Assembly (NCBI GenBank): GCA_002686465.1
Contig: NZCP01000052.1
Coordinates: forward strand, 1-16,201
Direction of reading: 5' to 3'
Source: Candidatus Woesebacteria bacterium
Lineage (GTDB): Bacteria > Patescibacteriota > Microgenomatia > UBA8517 > UBA10165
Length of the DNA: 16,201 bases
Each line of letters starts with the position of its first letter. Position 1 is the first letter of the stretch. The notes beneath the pieces are model-generated. The model searched no databases, was not told the origin of the DNA, and worked only from the letters and a program-made list of their open reading frames with translations. Shown piece after piece: positions 5,641 to 11,461 of this stretch. Both the position numbers and the translations under genes were made by a program.

Positions 5641-6843
5641 TTAGGCAAGAACTTTGGAAATTACTCCTGCCCCAACTGTCTTTCCACCTTCACGAACAGC
5701 AAATCTCAAACCCTCTTCCATAGCAATTGGTTGGATAAGTTTGACCTTCATTTTGGCATTATCTCCAGGCATTACCATTTCAACACCTTCGGGAAGAGTT
5801 ACATCACCTGTAACATCGGTTGTTCTTATGTAGAATTGTGGCTTGTAACCGGAGAAGAAAGGTGTGTGTCGTCCCCCTTCTTCCTTAGTTAAGATGTAAA
5901 CTTCTGCCTCGAACTCTGTATGAGGAGTAATACTCCCTGGTTTGGAAAGAACCTGACCACGCTCAACATCATCCTTTTCAATTCCTCGAAGAAGAACCCC
6001 AACATTATCTCCTGCCAGACCTTCTTCAAGACTTTTTCTAAACATCTCAACTCCAGTAACAACCGTCTTGTGAGTATCTTTGAGTCCGACAACTTCAATT
6101 TCTTCGTTGACTTTGACTTTCCCACGTTCAATTCGACCGGTTACAACAGTTCCTCGACCTTTGATTGAGAAAACGTCCTCAACGCTCATTAAGAACGGTT
6201 TGTCAATATCTCTCTCAGGCGTTGGGATATATTCGTCGACCTGCTTCATGAGCTCCACAATTTGCTTTTCTGCTTCTGGGTCTCCCTCTTGAGCTTTAAG
6301 CGCAGAACCTTGGATAACAGGTACTTTATCTCCTGGGTATTGATACTTTGTGAGGAGCTCGCGAACTTCAACTTCAACGAGCTCAACAAGCTCGGGGTCA
6401 TCAACCATATCGATCTTGTTCAAAAAGACAACAATTGCGGGTACGTTTACTTGGCGGGCAAGAAGGACGTGCTCCCGAGTTTGTGGCATTGGTCCGTCTG
6501 GAGCTGAAACTACAAGAATTGCACCGTCCATTTGTGCAGCCCCAGTAATCATATTCTTTACATAGTCTGCATGACCTGGTGCGTCAATGTGGGCATAGTG
6601 GCGTTTTTCTGTTTCGTATTCAAGGTGGCTAATATTTATTGTGACTCCGCGCTCTTTTTCTTCTGGAGCATTGTCGATATCACCAAACTGCAGTGACTTT
6701 GTGGTATTACCAGATTGCTTAGACAAAACGTTAGTGATCGCCGCAGAAAGCGTTGTCTTTCCATGGTCAACGTGACCAATAGTCCCAACGTTTACATGGG
6801 GTTTTGTTCTTTCAAATTTTGTTCTTGGTTCTGCTGCGGCCAT
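5641..6843 (-). CDS. tuf: translation elongation factor Tu
   Basis: EF-Tu delivers aminoacyl-tRNA to the ribosome as a GTP complex. All GTPase motifs are intact: GHVDHGKT (23-30), RGVTI (65-69), DAPGH (87-91), NKID (142-145) and SAL (180-182). Domain 2 begins near the KPFLMSVEDVFSIKGRGTVVTGRIERG segment (written here only as VTGRIERG), and domain 3 ends with VGAGVISKVLA. Length, 400 residues, is typical. The gene has its own strong promoter and a 5' hairpin in the 82-nt gap after fusA, and a terminator after it, so it can be expressed as a single unit. No Shine-Dalgarno precedes the ATG. Confidence 0.98.
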   Translation of the reverse strand: MAAAEPRTKFERTKPHVNVGTIGHVDHGKTTLSAAITNVLSKQSGNTTKSLQFGDIDNAPEEKERGVTINISHLEYETEKRHYAHIDAPGHADYVKNMITGAAQMDGAILVVSAPDGPMPQTREHVLLARQVNVPAIVVFLNKIDMVDDPELVELVEVEVRELLTKYQYPGDKVPVIQGSALKAQEGDPEAEKQIVELMKQVDEYIPTPERDIDKPFLMSVEDVFSIKGRGTVVTGRIERGKVKVNEEIEVVGLKDTHKTVVTGVEMFRKSLEEGLAGDNVGVLLRGIEKDDVERGQVLSKPGSITPHTEFEAEVYILTKEEGGRHTPFFSGYKPQFYIRTTDVTGDVTLPEGVEMVMPGDNAKMKVKLIQPIAMEEGLRFAVREGGKTVGAGVISKVLA

Positions 6844-6858
6844 ATTATTTTAGACGAT

Positions 6859-6885
6859 AAAAAAACTGGCTTTATTCAAGCCTAG
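6859..6885 (-). terminator. hairpin plus T7 between fusA and tuf
   Basis: Minus-strand CTaGGCTT (6885..6878) pairs with AAGCCAG (6872..6866) around loop GAATA, one bulged A, then seven T (6865..6859). It looks like a short intrinsic terminator for fusA, but the predicted tuf transcription start near 6883 lies at its 5' arm, so for the tuf promoter it would be a 5'-terminal stem-loop of the mRNA. Confidence 0.6.
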
Positions 6886-6889
6886 GTGT

Positions 6890-6918
6890 ATTGTAAAGCG
6901 TGACACCTGGGATGTCAA
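6890..6918 (-). promoter_or_regulatory. tuf promoter
   Basis: A perfect -35 TTGACA (6918..6913) and -10 TACAAT (6895..6890) are separated by 17 bp. The expected start is near 6883, about 40 nt before the tuf ATG. It is one of the two best promoters in the window, as suits a highly expressed gene. Confidence 0.82.
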
Positions 6919-6925
6919 GATCTAA

Positions 6926-9082
6926 TCAATTTTCTTCTGTTTTTTCCTCTTTTTTGCCAATTATCCCCTCTGTAATATTCTTTGGAACTTCTTGGTAATG
7001 ACTTGGTTCCATATAGTAGCTAGCCCTACCTTCGGAAACAGAACGAAGGGTTGTTGCGTATCCCGTTAGCTCAGCCAAAGGAACAAGTCCGTTCACAACT
7101 TGTAAAACCCCTCTTGTCTCAGTTCCCATGATTTGGGCGCGTCGGCTCGAAAGATCGCCTATTACTTCTCCCATAAATTGATCTGGAGTCGAAACAGCCA
7201 CTTTCATGATCGGCTCAAGTAGAACAAGTTCTGCATTTTTTGCAGCAGTCTGAACAGCCATAGATCCTGCAATCTTAAAGGCAATTTCTGAAGAATCAAC
7301 ATCGTGGAATGACCCATCGTAAACTGCAACCTTGATGTCGGTGACTGGGTAACCTGCTAGAATCCCTTTTTCTAATGCCTCAACTACACCCTTTTCTATA
7401 GCCGGTATAAACTCGATAGGGATAGCACCACCTTTTATCTCAGATACAAACTCTGACCCTTCTCCCCGACCTTTGGGTTCAACTCGTAGAAGACAATGTC
7501 CGTATTGACCTCTACCCCCAGTTTGTCGAATATATTTACCCTCACCACGTGCCGGATTCTGAATAGTTTCTTTGTAGGCAACTTGGGGTGCTCCTGTTGT
7601 TGCCTCAACATTAAATTCTCTCTTCATTCGATCCACTAAAACCTCAAGTTGCAACTCTCCCATACCAGAAATAATCGTCTGACCAGTTTCGTGGTTACTT
7701 TTCACTTTAAAAGTAGGATCTTCCTCTCCTAGTCGATTCATCGCATATCCCATTTTTTCCTGGTCTTGCCTTGTTTTAGGTTCGATTGCAAGCGATATAA
7801 CTGGTTCTGGAAACTGTATGTTTTCAAGAAGAATCGGGTTGTTTGCATCACAAATAGTGTCTCCAGTTACAGTATCTTTCAACCCAACCGCTGCAATAAT
7901 TTCACCAGAGTATGCCTCTTCTACTAGCTCTCTTTGATCTGCGTGAAGAAGAACTATTCGCCCAATACGTTCACTTGAACTTTTAGTCGAATTATAAACA
8001 TTACTACCTGCCTTAACTGTCCCCGAATAGATTCTCAGCCAAACAAGTTTTCCGATATTTGGATCAACATTAACTTTAAAAGCAATGGCAGAGAGTGGTT
8101 CCTCATTTCCGGTTTTTCTTTCTTCCTCTGAGCTCGTCTTGGGATTAATTCCGCGTACCGCAGGAACATCTAATGGGGATGGTAAATATTCAACTATTGC
8201 ATCTAAAATTCTCTGCACTGTTACCATCCTGTTGTCCCCACCAAGAATCGGGAAGAACTTCCCAGAAATCACGCCGCGTCGGATCGCGCGTTTTATTTCA
8301 GCAGGTTTCAACTCTTTCCCATCAAGGTATTTTTCCAAAACCTCATCGTCAAATTCTGCAACCTTTTCCAAAAGCTCTCCACGATACTTTTCTGCTTTTT
8401 CGCGAAGCTCTTGCGGAATTTCTTCTTCTGTCAATTTATTATCCTTCTGGCTTTTATAGGTAAATGCTTTCATTTCAATAAGGTCGACAACCCCATGTAG
8501 ATCGTGTTCGATACCAATTGGTATATCAAGAGGTGCGGCATTTGGACTAAGCCGTTCGCGAATGGAAGCAATCGAACCGTCAAAGTCGGCACCAACTAAA
8601 TTAAGTTTGTTTAGAGCACAAACTCTTGGAACATTATATCTGTCTGCCTGGTGCCAAACAGTCTCGGATTGTGGCTCAACACCGGTTCGGCCGTCAAAAA
8701 TCATAACCGCACCATCCAAAACACGAAGAGACCTCTCAACCTCAACGGTAAAATCAATATGCCCAGGAGTATCAATAATGTTTACTCTGTGAGCACTTTG
8801 AGCAACATCCCCTTTAATCTTAGTAGTCCAAAAAGTCGTTATTGCAGCAGAGACAATAGTTATTCCTCGCTCACGCTCTTGATCCATCCAGTCAGTTACG
8901 GTTGAACCTTCATCGACCGAACCGTATTTATAGGTTTTTCCAGATTCAAAAAGAATTCGCTCGGTAGTTGTTGTCTTTCCAGCATCAATATGGGCAATGA
9001 TCCCAATATTGCGAATCTGCTCCATTGGGAGTTGTCGGTTCTCAGTCGTAGTTGTGATTAATGCACCTTTTTTAGCAGCCAT
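6926..9082 (-). CDS. fusA: translation elongation factor G, with altered guanine-recognition motifs
   Basis: EF-G drives translocation and, with RRF, ribosome recycling. The 718 residues include P-loop AHIDAGKT (30-37), RGITI (72-76) and DTPGH (104-108), then domain II, domain III, a domain IV with QTGGRGQYGH and the tip loop YDGSFHDVDSSE, and domain V. Two motifs are abnormal. The NKxD motif reads NKLN (158-161; codon 8602..8600 is AAT), losing the Asp that recognises guanine and the following Arg. The GSA(F/L)K motif is replaced by GGDNRM (281-286). The translocase domains look intact, so this is still the likely cellular EF-G, in its normal str-operon place. The N-terminus is about ten residues longer than in E. 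coli. No Shine-Dalgarno is seen; a promoter and 5' hairpin precede it. Confidence 0.96.
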   Translation of the reverse strand: MAAKKGALITTTTENRQLPMEQIRNIGIIAHIDAGKTTTTERILFESGKTYKYGSVDEGSTVTDWMDQERERGITIVSAAITTFWTTKIKGDVAQSAHRVNIIDTPGHIDFTVEVERSLRVLDGAVMIFDGRTGVEPQSETVWHQADRYNVPRVCALNKLNLVGADFDGSIASIRERLSPNAAPLDIPIGIEHDLHGVVDLIEMKAFTYKSQKDNKLTEEEIPQELREKAEKYRGELLEKVAEFDDEVLEKYLDGKELKPAEIKRAIRRGVISGKFFPILGGDNRMVTVQRILDAIVEYLPSPLDVPAVRGINPKTSSEEERKTGNEEPLSAIAFKVNVDPNIGKLVWLRIYSGTVKAGSNVYNSTKSSSERIGRIVLLHADQRELVEEAYSGEIIAAVGLKDTVTGDTICDANNPILLENIQFPEPVISLAIEPKTRQDQEKMGYAMNRLGEEDPTFKVKSNHETGQTIISGMGELQLEVLVDRMKREFNVEATTGAPQVAYKETIQNPARGEGKYIRQTGGRGQYGHCLLRVEPKGRGEGSEFVSEIKGGAIPIEFIPAIEKGVVEALEKGILAGYPVTDIKVAVYDGSFHDVDSSEIAFKIAGSMAVQTAAKNAELVLLEPIMKVAVSTPDQFMGEVIGDLSSRRAQIMGTETRGVLQVVNGLVPLAELTGYATTLRSVSEGRASYYMEPSHYQEVPKNITEGIIGKKEEKTEEN

Positions 9083-9103
9083 ATAGGTATTTTACATAAA
9101 ACA

Positions 9104-9125
9104 GCTGCTCCATGTCTGAAGCAGC
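9104..9125 (-). promoter_or_regulatory. 5' stem-loop of the fusA mRNA
   Basis: Minus-strand GCTGCTTC (9125..9118) pairs with GAGCAGC plus a G-U (9111..9104) as an 8-bp stem with a six-base loop. The predicted start near 9127 places it at the very 5' end of the transcript. It is followed by only TGTTTTA, a weak T run, so it is more likely a stabilising or regulatory hairpin than a terminator. Confidence 0.5.
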
Positions 9126-9133
9126 AGAAGACT

Positions 9134-9163
9134 ATTGTACCAAAACACGTACTTTGTGCGCAA
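9134..9163 (-). promoter_or_regulatory. fusA promoter
   Basis: TTGCGC (9163..9158), 18 bp, then TACAAT (9139..9134) preceded by TGG (extended -10). The predicted start is near 9127, giving a leader of about 45 nt. It makes fusA independent of rpsL-rpsG and is divergent from the plus-strand regulator gene. Confidence 0.65.
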
Positions 9164-9174
9164 ATATGGTAAAT

Positions 9175-9202
9175 TTGACATAGTATATATTTGATATATA
9201 CT
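9175..9202 (+). promoter_or_regulatory. promoter of the AbrB-like gene
   Basis: A perfect -35 TTGACA (9175-9180) is followed after 16 bp by TATACT (9197-9202), predicted start near 9209, 16 nt before the ATG at 9225. The -10 box lies within an inverted repeat, so repressor binding would block it. Confidence 0.6.
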
Positions 9203-9214
9203 TAGTATATACTA
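9181..9214. promoter_or_regulatory. tandem palindromic operator
   Basis: AGTATATAT (9182-9190) and ATATATACT (9194-9202) form a perfect 9-bp inverted repeat around TTG. Directly next to it TAGTATATACTA (9203-9214) is a perfect 12-bp palindrome sharing the AGTATA half-site. The pair covers the -10 box and start region of the adjacent AbrB-like gene, the expected position for autorepression. AT-rich palindromes can arise by chance, but two phased copies sharing a half-site argue for a binding site. Confidence 0.6.
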
Positions 9215-9224
9215 CGTTAATACT

Positions 9225-9380
9225 ATGGCTGTAAGAAAAATTGTCGGTTTAGGAAAATACTCTGCGGTTGTTTCGATCCCGCGCTCTGCGATGCAAAAAT
9301 TGGGATGGCGAAAGGGTCAAAAAGTAGTCGTCAGCTCCAGAAAAGGCGGCGTCAATATCAAAGATTTTCCGAATAAATAA
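9225..9380 (+). CDS. AbrB/MazE-type swapped-hairpin DNA-binding protein
   Basis: A 51-residue protein, the only convincing plus-strand gene here. MAVRKIVGLGKYSAVVSIPR, then SAMQKLGWRKGQKVVVSSRK and GGVNIKDF, fits the SpoVT/AbrB/MazE fold: a first strand with G-K-Y-S, the V-S-IPR segment, a short helix with KLGW-KGQ, and a closing strand with G-V-I. It is about the minimal length of the domain and has no C-terminal toxin-binding tail. No toxin gene follows on the same strand; the next gene is convergent. It probably represses its own promoter through the tandem palindromes just upstream and could affect the divergent fusA promoter 18 bp beyond them. The ATG lacks a Shine-Dalgarno. Confidence 0.8.
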   Translation: MAVRKIVGLGKYSAVVSIPRSAMQKLGWRKGQKVVVSSRKGGVNIKDFPNK

Positions 9381-9392
9381 AGTCGTTATTCG
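9370..9392. repeat. inverted repeat at the 3' end of the AbrB-like gene
   Basis: CGAATAA (9370-9376) and TTATTCG (9386-9392) are perfect 7-bp arms around a nine-base loop. The hairpin spans the stop codon. No T run follows, so it is not a classic terminator. The rest of the 91-bp convergent gap to 9472 shows nothing else I can name. Confidence 0.4.
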
Positions 9393-9471
9393 CCACCGGC
9401 TTATCGGAAAGGTTTTACTTCATCGACAAGAGGGCCAAGTCTTACACCTTCCTGCCTAATATCTTTGCTGT

Positions 9472-9798
9472 TTATAAAAACTCCGTAGCAAAGGAAGACT
9501 CTTCTGTGTTCCTACCAAACCCAAGCAGAAAGCCTGGTGTCGGCATTACAGAAGTGACGGATATAACTTCAATCTCCTGACCCATTTGGTATTTTCCCTT
9601 AGGAAGGGTGCCTATAAGAACGGAAAAAACGCCCCTAGAATGCCTTTTGAGTAAAATGACGAAATCCTGACTAGGCGCAGACTCGATAACGTTTACTACA
9701 CTATAAACACCTGCGCTTTTGATATCTGTGGGGGAAAAATCAAAAAGTGTCTTAACAAAACCTACGCCAATATGGGCAGCACGTTCAGAAAAATTCAT
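9472..9798 (-). CDS. unrecognised 108-residue protein
   Basis: I do not recognise this protein. It has a short helical-looking N-terminus (MNFSERAAHIGVGFVKTL) and then alternating hydrophobic strands, for example GVYSVVNVIE, DFVILLKR, GVFSVLIGTLP and YQMGQEIEVISV, which suggests a small beta-barrel. No signal peptide or membrane helix is evident and it has no Cys. It appears to be a genuine gene: it has a good promoter, with the predicted start at or one base before the ATG, so the mRNA would be leaderless. It lies between the rpsG 3'-end scar and the convergent AbrB-like gene. The N-terminal ATG is the only suitable start next to the promoter. Confidence 0.65.
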   Translation of the reverse strand: MNFSERAAHIGVGFVKTLFDFSPTDIKSAGVYSVVNVIESAPSQDFVILLKRHSRGVFSVLIGTLPKGKYQMGQEIEVISVTSVMPTPGFLLGFGRNTEESSFATEFL

Positions 9799-9805
9799 CT
9801 TGGCT

Positions 9806-9834
9806 ATAATATACTCTTATATTAAGAGGTTCAA
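9806..9834 (-). promoter_or_regulatory. promoter with spacer palindrome for the 108-residue gene
   Basis: TTGAAC (9834..9829), 17 bp, TATTAT (9811..9806). The spacer holds a perfect inverted repeat CTCTTA/TAAGAG (9828..9823 and 9819..9814) with a 3-base centre, a typical repressor position. The predicted start is at 9799 or 9798, so the transcript would have no leader before the ATG at 9798. Confidence 0.55.
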
Positions 9835-9845
9835 CTTTGGGGAAT

Positions 9846-9869
9846 TCACCACCTGAAGTGGGCAAAGGC
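9846..9869 (-). pseudogene. second copy of the rpsG 3' end (scar)
   Basis: The minus strand reads AFAHFRW and stop (TGA), the standard C-terminus of ribosomal protein S7. The intact rpsG, 1110 bp away, ends AFSHFRW and stop. Over 30 aligned bases (9841-9870 against 10951-10980) 23 match, including 13 in a row, and the differences in the shared codons are mostly synonymous. Upstream of the Ala codon the frame meets a TAG and the similarity ends. It is a displaced or duplicated rpsG end, not an expressed gene. Confidence 0.8.
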
Positions 9870-9888
9870 CTACCGAATAAATAGGCCT
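9866..9888. terminator. hairpin after the metalloprotease gene
   Basis: AGGCCTA (9866-9872) and TAGGCCT (9882-9888) form a perfect 7-bp stem with a nine-base loop, beginning four bases past the protease stop. On the minus strand only TTG follows; on the plus strand GTTTTA follows. It is a modest bidirectional terminator. Its right arm on the minus strand overlaps the start of the rpsG scar. Confidence 0.5.
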
Positions 9889-9891
9889 GTT

Positions 9892-10917
9892 TTACTGAAA
9901 AAATGGGGAGTCTTTGAGAAATTCGACTTCACTAGAAAGAAATCCAACATTTGGATAATCTCCGTGCCACTTTATAATGCTACCTTCTGCACTTGGGTGG
10001 TCTAAACCAAATGTATGACCTAGCTCGTGTGCAGGAGTGCCCTTTGGAACTCCTCCTGCACATTGCCAACCACCGCTATATTGGCAAGGAATTCCCCATG
10101 TGTTTTCCACACCTGAAATAGGTTCTAAAACCCAATCTCCAACTATTGCCCAACTCGTATAATTAGCATCGTCCACCGATCCAGCCCAACCTCCTCCGCC
10201 TGCAACAAATGCCAAAGCGCTAACTTGCTGTTCCCAGCCAACTACACCGCCATGAACTGCTTTGTTTACGTAAAAAGGCATATCGCTTTCTAATTTACTT
10301 GGGTCATCCAAGCAATTCTGTGAAGGATTAGGTCCACAACGAACAGTTTGGTAGTCTTCTGCAGTTCTGACAACTTGGAGAGGCTTCATAGAAAAGGTTG
10401 CTCCAACCTTGTCACAATACCACTGTTGCATCTCATCCATATAGTCTCTGACTGAACTTTCATACTCTGGATACATCGACTTGTCCGCAGGATACACTAG
10501 GTATGGTTTAACAACAAAGGTATCTCGGGAAGGAGGAGAACAATTGTCCACAATATCAGGAGATGGAGATGAGGACGGGGATGGGGATGGAGTAGGAGTT
10601 GGGCTGGGAGTAGGAACTGGGCTCGGGGGTGGAGATAGGGTCGGAGATGGAGATGAAGTGCCAGCTGGGTCAGGCGCTATTGTTGGTGAAGGAGTAACAC
10701 CAACGCTCGGTGCCGGACTTGATAAGCCAGGGTCTGGTGACGATATCACACTATCTTGAATTTCTTCTACACCATCTGATAGGCTAATTTTCAGACTGGG
10801 AAGGGATATAGGATCAGACGATCCTCTGGTATTGATATACGCCACACCACCTACTAGGCCGACGACTATAACAAAGAGGGCCACAAGATGAATAACACCT
10901 TTTTGGTCACTACTCAC
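9892..10917 (-). CDS. membrane-anchored metzincin-like zinc metalloprotease
   Basis: A 341-residue protein with an N-terminal signal anchor (about residues 8-27, after the QKGVIHL motif), a Pro/Ser/Thr linker rich in SP and TP (about 61-121), and an extracellular catalytic domain. HELGHTFGLDH at 297-307 is a full HExxHxxGxxH zinc site with catalytic Glu298. Six cysteines (126, 168, 194, 202, 278, 286) could form three disulfides outside the cell. The Met-turn normally found after the zinc site is not obvious: GSIIKWHGDYP (312-322) has Ile where Met is expected. It probably cleaves surface or environmental proteins; the substrate is unknown. The start is GTG 10917..10915, with a -10-like TATACT eight bases before it. 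Its place between rpsG and fusA is foreign to this operon. Confidence 0.82.
   Translation of the reverse strand: MSSDQKGVIHLVALFVIVVGLVGGVAYINTRGSSDPISLPSLKISLSDGVEEIQDSVISSPDPGLSSPAPSVGVTPSPTIAPDPAGTSSPSPTLSPPPSPVPTPSPTPTPSPSPSSSPSPDIVDNCSPPSRDTFVVKPYLVYPADKSMYPEYESSVRDYMDEMQQWYCDKVGATFSMKPLQVVRTAEDYQTVRCGPNPSQNCLDDPSKLESDMPFYVNKAVHGGVVGWEQQVSALAFVAGGGGWAGSVDDANYTSWAIVGDWVLEPISGVENTWGIPCQYSGGWQCAGGVPKGTPAHELGHTFGLDHPSAEGSIIKWHGDYPNVGFLSSEVEFLKDSPFFQ
10558..10665. repeat. low-complexity tract encoding the Pro/Ser linker
   Basis: Imperfect short repeats of the type GGNGNT on the plus strand encode alternating Ser/Thr-Pro on the minus strand. Between 10601 and 10629 the plus strand has four G runs of three or more (loops 2, 10 and 3 bases), a possible G-quadruplex on the template strand. 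Such tracts expand and contract easily, so linker length may vary between strains. Confidence 0.6.
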
Positions 10918-10923
10918 AGAACT

Positions 10924-10929
10924 AGTATA
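10924..10929 (-). promoter_or_regulatory. candidate -10 box for the metalloprotease gene
   Basis: TATACT (10929..10924) lies in the 38-nt gap after rpsG. Its predicted start, near 10918, is immediately before the GTG, again implying a leaderless transcript. No good -35 box is present at 16-18 bp, so this is weak and read-through from rpsG is an alternative. Confidence 0.3.
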
Positions 10930-10952
10930 TTACAATGGGGCCGGTTATCTGA

Positions 10953-10970
10953 AATTTACCACCTGAAGTG
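10953..10970. repeat. direct repeat flanking the metalloprotease insert (copy at rpsG)
   Basis: This 18-bp stretch spans the rpsG stop and last codons. Its partner is at 9843-9860 and differs at one base; 13 bases in a row (10958-10970 and 9848-9860) are identical. The repeats bracket exactly the protease gene and its terminator hairpin, like attachment sites at the 3' end of a target gene. Confidence 0.7.
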
Positions 10971-11432
10971 AGAGAATGCTTTATTGGCTTCTGCAGAGCG
11001 CTCCATTTGTTGTTTTTTATCTACTGCCCCACCTTCTCCCTTATAAGCGTCCATTATCTCAGCAACTAGTTTATTGGAATAAGTCTTATACTGAGCATTT
11101 GGTCGTCCATTTGTGGCTTGGATTAACCATCGGATAGCCAAGGATTCTTTTCGTGGGCCACGAACCGGCATTGGGACTTGATAGGCTGCACCGCCAATCC
11201 TACGGGGTCTTACTTCCATATTTGGCTTGATGTTCTCTATTGCTTGCAAGAAAACTTGGAGTGGATCTTTCTTTGCCTCTTTTTCAACATTTGCAAAGGC
11301 AGAGTAGACGTGCTTCTGTGTAACAGAACGCTTTCCATCTCGCATTGAATGGTTAATTAGCTTTGTGACAACCTTGCTCTTGTAAACCGGGTCTTCTATT
11401 ACTTGTCTGATTTTTGCTCTTGCTTTACGCAT
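10956..11432 (-). CDS. rpsG: 30S ribosomal protein S7
   Basis: S7 nucleates assembly of the 30S head and contacts the E-site. The 158 residues show the family pattern: a start with RKARAKIRQVIEDPVY, LINHSMRDGKRS, ALENIKP-like IENIKPNMEVRPRRIGGAAYQVP, then the conserved RW-I-AT and the C-terminal NKAFSHFRW. Length is normal. It begins 29 nt after the rpsL stop without a visible Shine-Dalgarno. In most bacteria fusA follows directly, but here a 1.9-kb accessory block does, and a second copy of the last codons of this gene lies 1110 bp downstream. Confidence 0.97.
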   Translation of the reverse strand: MRKARAKIRQVIEDPVYKSKVVTKLINHSMRDGKRSVTQKHVYSAFANVEKEAKKDPLQVFLQAIENIKPNMEVRPRRIGGAAYQVPMPVRGPRKESLAIRWLIQATNGRPNAQYKTYSNKLVAEIMDAYKGEGGAVDKKQQMERSAEANKAFSHFRW

Positions 11433-11461
11433 GTTTTAAATTATTAGATAGCTAGAATTGA

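Noticed and set aside
9381..9471. A toxin gene following the AbrB-like gene
   Set aside because: No open frame with a start exists here on the plus strand, and the next gene is on the opposite strand.
9369..9883. 11-bp direct repeat CCGAATAAATA at 9369-9379 and 9873-9883
   Set aside because: Short and AT-rich; a chance match in a region of this size is quite possible, and the flanks do not match.
10558..10665. CRISPR-like or tandem repeat array
   Set aside because: The repeats are short, imperfect and in frame as Ser/Thr-Pro codons, with no spacers.
10481..10759. Plus-strand Gly/Asp-rich frame resembling a calcium-binding repeat protein
   Set aside because: It is the antisense of the Pro/Ser linker; its repeats are a by-product of the linker codons.
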